Positions 18,360 through 26,766 of a DNA stretch of 64,000 bases are shown piece after piece. The notes under the pieces are model-generated. The model ran no database searches, was not told the DNA's origin, and worked only from the letters and a program-made list of their open reading frames with translations. The position numbers and the translations under genes were made by a program. Origin of the DNA: DASVUS01 sp036388675. Lineage in GTDB: Bacteria > Armatimonadota > Abditibacteriia > Abditibacteriales > Abditibacteriaceae. The stretch covers positions 1 to 64,000 of the forward strand of contig DASVRI010000014.1 of the NCBI GenBank assembly GCA_036388675.1, given 5' to 3'. Every line of letters starts with the position of its first letter. Within the stretch, counting starts at the first letter, position 1.

Positions 18360-18722
18360 ATGAGTACTCAGACATCTATAACCAGAGGGCCAATCATAGT
18401 TTTTGCGGCGCTTCTCAGTACAATTGTTGCTCTGTGCTTGGCTTCGCTAACTCGCTTATTCACTTATTTGACCATTGGATTTAACACGCACAACCAAGAG
18501 CCTTGGCTTTCCACACGCGAAGTCGTGACCATTATTGGCGTTGATACTGTGACCGCATTCATAGTGGCTTTTACAGCTTCAAGGGTTCTGTTACTTGTGA
18601 ACCGAGTACTCAAATTGCCACCTAAACTCGCCAGCGGTCTCCCAAACATCGTATTTGTTTCAATGGGCATTGCTCTCATTGTTACTTTTGTTCAAGGATT
18701 CAAGGAATTTGGCATCTACTGA
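18360..18722 (+). CDS. Cassette gene 3: small membrane protein
   Basis: 120 residues with three predicted membrane segments (about 11-36, 52-72 and 90-110). No family recognised. The start at 18360 lies in ATGAGTACTC, so the iterated octamer overlaps the initiation codon and encodes Ser-Thr; a second copy (18604-18611) is inside the gene. The frame opens 7 codons earlier but that would extend toward attC 2. Bounded by attC 2 and attC 3. Confidence 0.65.
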   Translation: MSTQTSITRGPIIVFAALLSTIVALCLASLTRLFTYLTIGFNTHNQEPWLSTREVVTIIGVDTVTAFIVAFTASRVLLLVNRVLKLPPKLASGLPNIVFVSMGIALIVTFVQGFKEFGIY

Positions 18723-18738
18723 AAGTCATCCAACAGCA

Positions 18739-18816
18739 GCAGAACCAGTCGCTACATCGGATGCACACTGCGCTTATGCCTCGCTCCGTGTGCGCCGGTG
18801 AGTTCCAACGTCGTGC
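18739..18816 (+). other. attC-like recombination site 3
   Basis: R-double-prime GCAGAAC (18739-18745), R-prime GTCGTGC (18810-18816, one deviation from GTT). Left box CATCGGATGCACAC pairs with right box GTGTGCGCCGGTGAG. Total 78 bases. The weakest of the five array sites because of the GTC core. Confidence 0.7.
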
Positions 18817-18877
18817 TGTAGCGCGCGGCTGTGTTGGAAGCTCAGGTACAGGGTAGAATAAGTTACAATGGCTTGAC

Positions 18878-19243
18878 ATGATGAGAAATGATCCAACAGG
18901 CTCAATTCTTTCTGCCCTTCTCATACTCTGCCTCTTCGGGCTGTTCATCTGGAGCGTGGTGTGGGCTTTCGCAGATGCAGAGAAGCGCGGCAAACCTGGG
19001 TGTTTAGTTGCTCTTTTAGTCATCTTTCTATCCTGGCCCATAGGTTTGTTGGCTTGGCTCATCTTCCGACCAAGCAGTACTCAAACAGGCAATCGGAGCA
19101 GGCAGACCGCACGTCCGAGTTCGTCAGGCACTGGTTCATATGCTGCCACTGGCCCTATGCTATTTTGTGATAAGTGTGGCAGCCCTATTGTGCCATCCAA
19201 AAAAGGATTGATCTGTCCAAATTGCTCCCAAACCAGCAGCTAA
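18878..19243 (+). CDS. Cassette gene 4: membrane protein with C-terminal zinc ribbon
   Basis: 121 residues. Two membrane helices (about 9-31 and 42-64) separated by ADAEKRGKPG, a Ser/Thr-rich linker (67-92), then a zinc ribbon CDKCGSPIVPSKKGLICPNC (residues 97-116, four Cys). The arrangement resembles small zinc-ribbon membrane proteins of unknown role. Bounded by attC 3 and attC 4. Function unknown. Confidence 0.75.
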   Translation: MMRNDPTGSILSALLILCLFGLFIWSVVWAFADAEKRGKPGCLVALLVIFLSWPIGLLAWLIFRPSSTQTGNRSRQTARPSSSGTGSYAATGPMLFCDKCGSPIVPSKKGLICPNCSQTSS

Positions 19244-19258
19244 TACGTGTCAACTAAG

Positions 19259-19340
19259 GCCCAACAGATCGTTGCAGCCGACCTTTCGCAGTTTCGTTCC
19301 TCATTGCGCTGCTGCGGGCGGCTGAATTCAGCCGTTGTGC
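19259..19340 (+). other. attC-like recombination site 4
   Basis: R-double-prime GCCCAAC (19259-19265), R-prime GTTGTGC (19334-19340). Left box CGTTGCAGCCGAC pairs with right box GCGGCTGAATTCAGCCG; this pair of boxes is the commonest form among environmental attC sites. Total 82 bases. Confidence 0.88.
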
Positions 19341-19379
19341 TGCTTGCGGGCGGCGCTTCTGGAAGCGAAACTGGAAAAC

Positions 19380-19826
19380 ATGGCACAGATTCGAGGCGGC
19401 GTAATTATTATTGAGGATGATAAGGTGGCCCTCATCCAGCGTATCAACGCCAAAGGCACTTATTTTCTATTCCCCGGCGGCGGAGTTGAAGAGGGCGAAA
19501 CAGTGGAAGAGGCCGCCATGCGCGAAGCTTGGGAGGAATTGGGAGTCGAGGTTCAGCTTGCCGGCTTAGTTGCTGTCGTTGAGTTCGGCCCACATGAACA
19601 GCATTATTACTTGGCTCAAATCGTGAATGGAGTGTTTGGCAGCGGCACAGGTGAAGAGTTAGTCTCAGATGCTGCTTCACCGGCAGGCACTTACACACCT
19701 GCCTGGTTGCAACAGAGTCGCTTGCAGGAATACAATGTTCGGCCTGTGGAGTTGGCGAAGTTGATACAGGCAAACTCTCTCAAGGTCAATTCAACGCCTT
19801 TACGAATCACGGAGGAGCCACAATGA
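19380..19826 (+). CDS. Cassette gene 5: Nudix hydrolase
   Basis: 148 residues. A complete Nudix box is visible at about residues 36-58 (GGGVEEGE-x6-MREAWEELGV, matching Gx5Ex7REUXEEXGU), which binds Mg2+ and cleaves nucleoside-diphosphate-linked substrates. The start at 19380 gives the usual short lead to strand 1; an upstream ATG at 19335 would sit within the attC 4 flank. Substrate not predictable. Nudix genes are recurrent integron cargo. Bounded by attC 4 and attC 5. Confidence 0.88.
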   Translation: MAQIRGGVIIIEDDKVALIQRINAKGTYFLFPGGGVEEGETVEEAAMREAWEELGVEVQLAGLVAVVEFGPHEQHYYLAQIVNGVFGSGTGEELVSDAASPAGTYTPAWLQQSRLQEYNVRPVELAKLIQANSLKVNSTPLRITEEPQ

Positions 19827-19852
19827 GCCAGCGCAAAGCCGTTAAACAATTG

Positions 19853-19956
19853 ACATAACAAGGCGCTTAACCCGACTGATTGCAGCTTCGTTCCCTTCGC
19901 TCGTCTCTCGCTGCGGTCTCTGCGCTTTCAGTGGCGAGTGATCTTGGTCGTTGTGC
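19853..19956 (+). other. attC-like recombination site 5
   Basis: R-double-prime ACATAAC (19853-19859), R-prime GTTGTGC (19950-19956). Box pairing is weaker than in sites 1, 2 and 4. The middle repeats the GCTTCGTTCCCTTCGCTC stretch of attC 2, so sites 2 and 5 are close relatives. Total 104 bases. It closes the array; 19957-20387 has no recognised gene or further site. Confidence 0.75.
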
Positions 19957-20387
19957 CGTCGCGCGTGGCGTTACGAGAATCCTGATGATCTGTAAGTAGA
20001 CAGGTTAAACGAGGAGAGATGTGAACCCGACTTGCACCTTCCCACTGCCCAAGGCATCTGCAAAAGAAGCGACCTGATATGGTGGCAGTGCCAATCGTAG
20101 GTGAGTTGCAGTGAAGTTGATGAAACAAGGAAGATAAGGAGCGGAGGGAGTAGCGTCATGATGCCGCGCTCCGGGCCGCACAAGGCAATGTCACCGTCTG
20201 GTGAAGGCATTCATCTGTTCTTTTGTTTCCGTGTTTGGCTCAAAGTATCTCTCATTTTGCTTCGGGCCACACGCCTTACGAGAGGAAAAACCTGTGAAGA
20301 AAACGATATGAAAAGCAACGCCACTTCAAACAAGAAGCACGTGTCATAACCAGCGACATCCATACCGTGAAAGGAGCAGGCCAGGCC

Positions 20388-21587
20388 ATGTGCGCTCGCA
20401 CTAAACGAAATCTTTTGAGGTGGCTGGGATTAGTGGCCACGTTACTGATCGTGATACCTACCTACAACACACTCCCAAGTTCTGCGCTGGCGGCTGAAGA
20501 GGTTGCTAAAGTGCCCGACAGCGTTCCGCCGCTCAAGAATGCCTTCAAAGGAAAGTTCCTTGTCGGCACAGAACTGGACTATCCGGCGCTCCAAGGAAAT
20601 GACCCGCTGAGCGTCTCCTTGGCCACGACACACTTTGATGCTCTGACAGCGGGTAATAGCATGAAGCCCGATACCCTACAGCGCACCGAGGGCCAGTTCA
20701 ACTTTAGAGACGCCGATCGTCTTGTTGAAATCGCACAAGAAAGCGGCGCGACTGCTATTGGTCACGTTCTGGTGTGGCATGAACAAACCCCCGCGTGGTT
20801 CTTCAAGGGGCCGGACGGCGGAACTGTCAGTCGTGAGTTAGCTCTTGCACGAATGCGTCAACACATCACCACCGTGGTGGGCCGCTATAAAGGCCGCGTA
20901 AAGCAGTGGGATGTCGTAAATGAAGCGCTTAGCGATACGCCGGGTGAATCGCTGCGACAGACTTCGTGGCTGAAGGCCATTGGGGAAAATTACATCGCCG
21001 AAGCTTTCCGCGCCGCGCACGCAGCCGATCCCCAGGCTATCCTCACCTATAACGATTACAACATCGAGAGAAATTACAAGCGTCCCAAAGCGATCCAATT
21101 ATTGAAGTTGCTGCTGGATCAGAAGGTGCCGATTCATGCAGTCGGCATTCAGGGGCACTGGCGCATGGATACTCCCGATTTTGCAGAAGTTGAGGAGTCG
21201 ATCAAGCAGTTTGGATCTCTTGGCCTGAAAGTCATGATCTCCGAGTTGGACATCGGCGTGCTGCCAACGAAGTATCAGGGGGCTGACATTTCGACTCGTG
21301 AAGCCATGACACCGGAGATGAGACCAGTGCTGGATCCCTACACCAACGGGTTGCCCCAGGAAGTAGCCCGTCAACACGCCGAGCGGTACCGGCAAGCATT
21401 TGAGATGTTCCTGCGCCACAAAGATGTTATAGATCGTGTCACGTTGTGGGGCACGCATGATGGGAACTCCTGGTTCAACAACTTTCCCATCCGTGGACGC
21501 ACCGACTATCCTCTGCTGTTCGACCGGCAGGGCAAGCCGAAATCCGCATTCTACTCGGTTGTTAAGGCTGCGCAAAATACATCTTAG
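20388..21587 (+). CDS. Secreted GH10 endo-beta-1,4-xylanase
   Basis: 399 residues with an N-terminal signal peptide (basic MCARTKRN, hydrophobic core to about 35). A single GH10 domain follows: GTELDYPALQGND, MKPDTLQ, HVLVWHEQTPAWF, acid/base E179 in WDVVNEAL, nucleophile E286 in ISELDIG, and LWGTHDGNSW near the end. Cleaves the xylan backbone with retention. Start 20388 has AAGGAG 11 bases upstream; a GTG at 20367 overlaps that ribosome site. It is clearly homologous to the GH10 module of the 56561-59791 gene. Followed 80 bases later by the CE7-CE15 esterase, so probably a xylan operon. Confidence 0.95.
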   Translation: MCARTKRNLLRWLGLVATLLIVIPTYNTLPSSALAAEEVAKVPDSVPPLKNAFKGKFLVGTELDYPALQGNDPLSVSLATTHFDALTAGNSMKPDTLQRTEGQFNFRDADRLVEIAQESGATAIGHVLVWHEQTPAWFFKGPDGGTVSRELALARMRQHITTVVGRYKGRVKQWDVVNEALSDTPGESLRQTSWLKAIGENYIAEAFRAAHAADPQAILTYNDYNIERNYKRPKAIQLLKLLLDQKVPIHAVGIQGHWRMDTPDFAEVEESIKQFGSLGLKVMISELDIGVLPTKYQGADISTREAMTPEMRPVLDPYTNGLPQEVARQHAERYRQAFEMFLRHKDVIDRVTLWGTHDGNSWFNNFPIRGRTDYPLLFDRQGKPKSAFYSVVKAAQNTS

Positions 21588-21667
21588 TACTCACTTGATT
21601 CCCACGGCAGGTGAAGCGCTTGAATACAACTCATTAGAGAAATCCACAGCATAGGACAGCAAACGCC

Positions 21668-24442
21668 ATGAAGAATCACAATTACAACTCACATCATTCG
21701 CCCACTAGTGCCTTTAGTGCCTTCGCTTCCTTCATGCCTGGCTTTAGTCGTGAGCGAGGAAGCCTGGTGCAGGCAAAGAGTAAATTGGTTGTGCGTTGCA
21801 TGCACAAACTTCTTCTGATTATCTCCGTCATGGTTTCTACTGCTCCTTGTTTTGGGCAGCAGATCACTGTTGGTGCAGCAAAACCGGGTGGCGTCTACGA
21901 AGTTGGCGAGAAGATCGTCTGGCGCCTGGGCGTTGATGGAGAGGGTGCGGCCAGCATCGACAAGATCGCTTACGTGTTAAAAAAGGGGATGCTGACGGAA
22001 ATGGGGCGGGGCGAACTCACGCTCAAGAACAATGTTGCCGAACTGGAAACTAAGCTCGATGAGCCGGGCAGCATCTTCGTCGAGTTCACCGCAACTCTGG
22101 CAGGCAAAACGCCCATCAAGAATTCAGCAGGTGCCGTCGTGGCGCCGAGCAAAATACAACCTTCAGCGCCACGTCCTCTTGATTTCGATGCGTTCTGGCA
22201 AGCCAAGATCAGGGAACTTGCTACGGTTCCCGCGCGCCCTGTGCTGGAGCCAGGTGAAAGCGGCAACGAGGCTGTTGAGTACTCGAAGCTTACGCTGGAT
22301 AACATTCGTGGCACGAAGATTCGTGGGCAGTTGGCTCGACCGAAAATGGGGGGCAAATTACCCGCTCTCTTGATTGTGCAATGGGCCGGTGTTTACCCGT
22401 TGAGTAAAGACTGGGCAACGAGCCGGGCTCGTGAGGGTTGGCTGACGCTGAACATCAACGCACATGACTTGCCGATTGATGCTCCAGCCGAGTTCTATAA
22501 ACAGCAGGCGGAGACGACTTTAAAAGATTATCCCGCTATCGGCAACGAAAACCGGGACACGAGTTATTTTCTACGCATGTATTTATCCTGCTATCGCGCG
22601 GCTGACTATCTTGCCGGTCGCAGCGATTGGGATGGCAAGACGCTCGTCGTGATGGGCGGCAGTCAGGGTGGATTGCAGGCCATTATGACGGCTGGCCTGC
22701 ACCCGAAGATTACGGCGCTGTTGGCTAACGTGCCGGCAGGCGCGGATCAGACCGGGCCACTGGTCGGACGGCAACCTGGCTGGCCCATGTGGTATTACCA
22801 AACGAGGGGCAAGGACTCGGCCAGGGTCATTGAAACCAGTAAATATTTCGACGTGGTGAACTTTGCGAGCCGTGTGAAGTGTCCGGCACTCGTAGGAGTC
22901 GGGCTGATTGATACCGTTTGCCCTCCGCATGGTGTTATTGCGGCTTTCAACCAGCTACAAGGCCCCAAAGAACTGTTAGTGATGGAGAGGTCGGATCACC
23001 AGGGGCAAAACAACACGCAAGCCGTGTACTACGAGCGTTCCACACAGTGGCTCAGGCAGATCGCAGCAGGAAATCCGCCAAAGATAAGCACCATGAGTAC
23101 TCTGCCTAACAAAACGCTCCCTCCCCGTATGCCCATGACTACGGAGCAAGATCACCAAAGAATGATGCGTCTTCTGGGTATCAGGTCGCTGCGACCAGGG
23201 CCAAGCGGCGACCCGAATGCGCCGAATGCCGCCAATACCGACGAATCAAAGGCCAATCCATACCCAAATCTGCCCGATCCCTTAGTGTTGAAGGATGGGC
23301 GCAAGGTCACCACAGCCGAGACGTGGTGGAATGTCCGTCGCCCTGAGATAATTGAAGATTTCAACAGGGAGATCTATGGCCGCGTTCCGGAAAACCTGCC
23401 CCGAGTGAACTGGGAAGTGACCGGCACTACCAGAGAGATGAACGGTGATGTGCCGGTCGTCACCAGGCAACTGGTAGGCCACGTAGATAATTCCTCGTAT
23501 CCGCTCATCAACGTGGACATCCGGCTGACATTGACCACTCCTGCTAACGCGGCGGGCCCCGTGCCGGTCATGATGACGTTTGGGTTCAACTTCCCGCGTG
23601 GCGGACGAGGTGCCCCTGGTGGTCCTCCTGGTGTCGCTCCCGCCGGCCCTACCTGGCAGCAGCAAGTACTCGCTAAAGGCTGGGGCTATGCTGTCCTCAT
23701 TCCAACTAGCTATCAGGCCGACAACGGAGCTGGCCTGACGCAAGGCATTATCGGTTTGGTGAATAAAGGGCAACCGCGTAAAGTGGATGACTGGGGCGCG
23801 TTGCGCGCCTGGGCCTGGGGCGCCAGTCGTGCTCTCGATTACTTTGAAACCGACAAGTTCGTGGACGCCAGGCAAGTCGGCATTGAAGGACTCTCTCGCT
23901 ATGGAAAAGCAGCCCTCGTCGCGATGGCATATGACCCGCGTTTCGCCATTGGTTTTATTGGCTCCTCCGGAGAAGGTGGCGCCAAACTGCACCGTCGCAA
24001 CTTCGGCGAAATGGTTGAAAACGTTGCTTCATCGGGCGAGTATCACTGGATGGCGGGCAACTTCATCAAGTATGCTGGGCCGCTGACGGCGAACGACTTG
24101 CCAGTGGACTCTCACCAGTTGATTGCTTTGTGCGCGCCGCGCCCTGTATTCATCAGCGTTGGCTCGCCACAGGTGGAAGGCAACTGGATAGACAGCAGAG
24201 GCCAGTTTATGGCTGCGGTTGCTGCGGGGCCTGTGTACCGGATCTTAGGTAAAAAGAATCTTGGCACCACTGAGATGCCCGCGATAGAGACTCCGCTAAT
24301 CGACGGTGATCTGGCCTTCCGCCAACATAGCGGAGGCCATACCACTGGCCCAAATTGGCCCTCGTTCCTCACCTTTGCCGTCCGCTACATCAAAGGCCCG
24401 CCTCTGACAGCGGCGCCGGTTATGTTGAGTACTCGTGATTAG
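21668..24442 (+). CDS. Bifunctional carbohydrate esterase, CE7-like acetylxylan esterase fused to CE15-like glucuronoyl esterase
   Basis: 924 residues from ATG 21668. A hydrophobic signal peptide begins at residue 45 (MHKLLLIISVMVSTAPCFGQ), so the true start may be 21800, though no ribosome site marks it. The first module (about 65-465) has an Ig-like lead and an AXE1/CE7-type hydrolase with nucleophile Ser332 in GGSQGG and RSDHQGQ as the His region. A Pro-rich linker leads to the second module (about 500-915), a CE15-type esterase: nucleophile Ser743 in GLSRYGKAAL (family GCSRxGK), Glu in SSGEGGA, and His in HSGGHT. It would remove acetyl groups and cut lignin-glucuronoyl ester links, matching the adjacent GH10. 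Three GAGTACTC copies lie inside. Confidence 0.87.
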   Translation: MKNHNYNSHHSPTSAFSAFASFMPGFSRERGSLVQAKSKLVVRCMHKLLLIISVMVSTAPCFGQQITVGAAKPGGVYEVGEKIVWRLGVDGEGAASIDKIAYVLKKGMLTEMGRGELTLKNNVAELETKLDEPGSIFVEFTATLAGKTPIKNSAGAVVAPSKIQPSAPRPLDFDAFWQAKIRELATVPARPVLEPGESGNEAVEYSKLTLDNIRGTKIRGQLARPKMGGKLPALLIVQWAGVYPLSKDWATSRAREGWLTLNINAHDLPIDAPAEFYKQQAETTLKDYPAIGNENRDTSYFLRMYLSCYRAADYLAGRSDWDGKTLVVMGGSQGGLQAIMTAGLHPKITALLANVPAGADQTGPLVGRQPGWPMWYYQTRGKDSARVIETSKYFDVVNFASRVKCPALVGVGLIDTVCPPHGVIAAFNQLQGPKELLVMERSDHQGQNNTQAVYYERSTQWLRQIAAGNPPKISTMSTLPNKTLPPRMPMTTEQDHQRMMRLLGIRSLRPGPSGDPNAPNAANTDESKANPYPNLPDPLVLKDGRKVTTAETWWNVRRPEIIEDFNREIYGRVPENLPRVNWEVTGTTREMNGDVPVVTRQLVGHVDNSSYPLINVDIRLTLTTPANAAGPVPVMMTFGFNFPRGGRGAPGGPPGVAPAGPTWQQQVLAKGWGYAVLIPTSYQADNGAGLTQGIIGLVNKGQPRKVDDWGALRAWAWGASRALDYFETDKFVDARQVGIEGLSRYGKAALVAMAYDPRFAIGFIGSSGEGGAKLHRRNFGEMVENVASSGEYHWMAGNFIKYAGPLTANDLPVDSHQLIALCAPRPVFISVGSPQVEGNWIDSRGQFMAAVAAGPVYRILGKKNLGTTEMPAIETPLIDGDLAFRQHSGGHTTGPNWPSFLTFAVRYIKGPPLTAAPVMLSTRD

Positions 24443-24589
24443 AGACGGCACCGCTTCCGGCTCCTCATTAAAGAGACAATGTATGCCATCACTCTCGAAG
24501 CGCCGTATGGGGCGCACACGCCTGGGTGATACTTTTGTGTTTGTTGCGCTCTTCAGCTCTCATCAAATAACCGTTCTTGTCTTCAACTA

Positions 24590-24724
24590 TAGACCTTTTG
24601 CATACGTCTTGGCGACAGCTGTTTTTCCCAACCGCGACCATGAGGAAGCGGGCTTGCTGAAGCGAATCAGCCCGCTTCCTCACCGTCGCGGTTACACAGA
24701 AGCGCACTTGTGCAAGAAGTCTTA
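24590..24724. repeat. MITE-like element B1
   Basis: Begins AGACCTTTTGCATA and ends TGCAAGAAGTCTTA. The interior forms a long hairpin (CCGCGACCATGAGGAAGCGG against CCGCTTCCTCACCGTCGCGG). About 90% identical to B2 at 42863-43000; B3 at 45629-45672 keeps only its ends. No coding capacity. The 24443-24770 gap holds nothing else. Confidence 0.88.
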
Positions 24725-24770
24725 TGAATGGGGTAGTGGAGGTGAGGTGCTGTGCAGGAACAGCACTGTA

Positions 24771-25382
24771 TCACTTTGCCTCAGTGCTGTCACTTGATAT
24801 CTGAAGCAGGCGGCCCTTGATAATCTCTGCAACCAACCGGCTCAGTCGAGTAAAGTCAGCATCGCCACGGATGATGAAGTCGGCGTGACTGCGTGACGGC
24901 TCCACGAAGCGGGCATGACCCACGCGTGCGCATTCTCGATAGTAGGTCGCGATAGATGTTGGCTCCTGACCCTTGGTCATGTTGCGCAGCAGACGACGCA
25001 GTGCCCGCTCGTCCGCGTCCAACTCAATAAACAGGCGCAAGTCAAGCCACTCACGAATTGTCGGCTCGTGTAGCACCATCAAACCCTCAATGAGAATGAC
25101 CTGTGGCGCATCGGTTGCCGCAGCCCGTGCCTGCACGTCAGCGCACAGTTGTGTGTTGTCGACAGAATCCGGATGGTTACAGTCGAACTGCTCCTCGCCT
25201 GCTGATACCGACCAGAAGGTAGGGCCTCGAAGCTTGTCATGATGGAAGTACGTGTCTGTGTGGAACACCTCGACTGTACAGGAGGAGTTGATCGGTAGTA
25301 TCCGGGCGAGCGCGTCCGTGAAGGTGCTCTTGCCAGCCGCCGAGCCACCTGCAATGCCGATAACGAGGGTTCTTCGTATCAT
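24771..25382 (-). CDS. Uridine kinase-like P-loop kinase
   Basis: 203 residues from ATG 25382. Walker A GIAGGSAAGKST (residues 9-20), FHTDTYFHHDKLRGPTFWS where Udk/PRK proteins have the substrate-binding Asp and Tyr, ILIEGLMVLHEP as Walker B region, and ADERALRRLLRNMTKG as lid. It belongs to the uridine kinase/phosphoribulokinase superfamily; some relatives phosphorylate other small molecules, so nucleoside specificity is inferred. The frame opens at 25451, but TATAAT lies a few bases before that ATG, which suggests transcription begins there and translation at 25382. Confidence 0.85.
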   Translation of the reverse strand: MIRRTLVIGIAGGSAAGKSTFTDALARILPINSSCTVEVFHTDTYFHHDKLRGPTFWSVSAGEEQFDCNHPDSVDNTQLCADVQARAAATDAPQVILIEGLMVLHEPTIREWLDLRLFIELDADERALRRLLRNMTKGQEPTSIATYYRECARVGHARFVEPSRSHADFIIRGDADFTRLSRLVAEIIKGRLLQISSDSTEAK

Positions 25383-25403
25383 GCTGATATTTATCTCTTG
25401 CTG

Positions 25404-25448
25404 AACGCTGTGCGACGCAACGCTGTGCGACGCAACGCTGTGCGACGC
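25404..25448. repeat. Three perfect 15-bp tandem repeats
   Basis: AACGCTGTGCGACGC occurs at 25404-25418, 25419-25433 and 25434-25448 directly upstream of the uridine kinase-like gene. Because the unit is 15 bp it stays in frame and would encode repeated Ser-His-Ser-Val-Ala if translation began at 25451; otherwise it lies in the leader. Confidence 0.9.
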
Positions 25449-25596
25449 CATGACCGTATTATAACCATGGCGAGCAAAGCCTTACGATCTTCCTTTTATA
25501 GTCATTGGCATCTTTTAAGCCCGATTCAGAACTCATGAAACATTATCTGGACACGGCACGCTGCGTGAAGATTGAAAGTGCTTGCAAAGGCTTCAC

Positions 25597-25660
25597 TTAT
25601 GGCTTCATTTTGTTATGGCTCCATTTTGTTATGGCTTCATTTTGTGATGGCTCCATTGGT
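25597..25660. repeat. Four 16-bp imperfect tandem repeats
   Basis: Unit TTATGGCTTCATTTTG at 25597, 25613, 25629 and a diverged copy at 25645. It lies in the 339-base gap between divergent genes. An ORF running through it (25505-25708) is probably an artefact of the repeat. No other function seen in this gap. Confidence 0.85.
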
Positions 25661-25721
25661 GAGATGCTTTGTTTCATTCTCACCGCGCACGATCTAAAAG
25701 CATTGTGATAAACAAGCACGT

Positions 25722-26675
25722 ATGCGCATCGTTGTTCTTGACGGACATACTTTGAACCCGGGCGACCTCTCATGGAGCGCGCTACAGGCGCTGGGTGACT
25801 GCATCATTTACGACCGCACATGCGAAAGCGAGGTGGTGACGCGGGCTGCTGAGGCGCAGGTGGTGCTAACGAATAAGACTGTTGTCACCGGGGCAGCGAT
25901 GCGCGCTCTGCCCCAACTCCGCTACATCGGAGTACTGGCCACGGGTTACAATGTTGTGGATACGGAGGCGGCTCGTGAGCGACACATTCTCGTTACGAAT
26001 GTTCCCGCCTATGGTACGGCATCCGTAGCACAGGCGACATTTGCGTTGTTGTTGGAACTGGTAAACGCTGTGGGACATCACGACCTGAGCGTGCATCAGG
26101 GGCGCTGGACAAGTTGCCCTGATTTCTCGTATTCGGAAAAGCCACTTGTTGAACTCGCTGGTCTAAAATTGGGCATCATTGGTCTCGGCACAATAGGACA
26201 GGCTGTAGCGCACATCGCACAAGCCTTTGGCATGGAGGTGCTGGCCCACTCGCGGACGCCGCGCGATGTGCCACAGATTCACTTCGTTGATCTCAAGACG
26301 CTTTTGACGACCAGCGATATAATTAGCCTGCACTGCCCCTTGACCCCTGATACACGTGAGATCATAAACACCAGTCGGCTGCGGCAGATGAAGCCATCTG
26401 GCTTTCTTCTTAACACATCACGCGGCCCACTGATTGACGAGAGGGCGCTGGCTCATGCACTTAATCACGACCACATTGCCGGTGCTGGTCTCGACGTGCT
26501 GTCGGTTGAGCCGCCAACCGCCGACAACCCGCTGCTGCAAGCGAAGAATTGCATTATCACTCCACACATCGCCTGGGCTACTCGGGCAGCGCGGCAACGC
26601 CTGCTCGATACTGCCGTGGCGAACCTGCTCGCCTTCCAACAAGGGCAAGCCACCAATGTCGTGAATAGCGAATGA
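25722..26675 (+). CDS. D-2-hydroxyacid dehydrogenase (glycerate dehydrogenase/hydroxypyruvate reductase-like)
   Basis: 317 residues. Nucleotide-binding GLGTIGQA in the central Rossmann domain; catalytic Arg in LNTSRGPLID, Glu in LDVLSVEPP and His in TPHIAWATRAAR. Variable N-terminal substrate domain with VLATGYNVVD. The length and the IAWAT context match the HprA/GhrB-like branch acting on glycerate, glyoxylate or hydroxypyruvate with NAD(P)H; substrate is inferred. Divergent from the uridine kinase gene, no operon partner. Confidence 0.92.
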   Translation: MRIVVLDGHTLNPGDLSWSALQALGDCIIYDRTCESEVVTRAAEAQVVLTNKTVVTGAAMRALPQLRYIGVLATGYNVVDTEAARERHILVTNVPAYGTASVAQATFALLLELVNAVGHHDLSVHQGRWTSCPDFSYSEKPLVELAGLKLGIIGLGTIGQAVAHIAQAFGMEVLAHSRTPRDVPQIHFVDLKTLLTTSDIISLHCPLTPDTREIINTSRLRQMKPSGFLLNTSRGPLIDERALAHALNHDHIAGAGLDVLSVEPPTADNPLLQAKNCIITPHIAWATRAARQRLLDTAVANLLAFQQGQATNVVNSE

Positions 26676-26766
26676 GTCACAAAGGCATCAAGGCCATGTG
26701 AGGCAAGCGGATTGATGTAAAGCCTCTGTGCTGACCCTTGCCGTGAGGCGGATTTTATAACAGTTA

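Larger units (their letters stand above)
17404..19956 (+). mobile_element. Integron gene-cassette array without a visible integrase (CALIN-like)
   Basis: Five consecutive small plus-strand genes are each followed by a 78-104 base structured site with attC architecture: an R-double-prime core (GCACAAC, GCAGAAC, GCCCAAC or ACATAAC), a left box of the form RNATCRTTGCANCCGAC, a variable middle, a complementary right box (GCGGGTGA, GCGGCTGA), and an R-prime core (GTTCTGC, GTTGTGC or GTCGTGC). Gene content is typical of cassettes: two small membrane proteins, a HEAT-like protein, a zinc-ribbon membrane protein and a Nudix hydrolase. No intI-like tyrosine recombinase lies in the window. Confidence 0.85.

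Noticed and set aside
24489..24707. Homologous minus-strand ORFs in elements B1 (24489-24707) and B2 (42770-42982)
   Set aside because: The similarity follows the nucleotide repeat; the frames run through the hairpin and differ outside it.
25383..25451. N-terminal extension of the uridine kinase-like protein with Ser-His-Ser-Val-Ala repeats
   Set aside because: A TATAAT box ends a few bases before the first ATG, so that ATG is near the likely transcript start; the P-loop begins normally from 25382.
25505..25708. 67-residue plus-strand ORF
   Set aside because: It is mainly the translation of a 16-bp tandem repeat and lacks a ribosome site or recognisable protein features.
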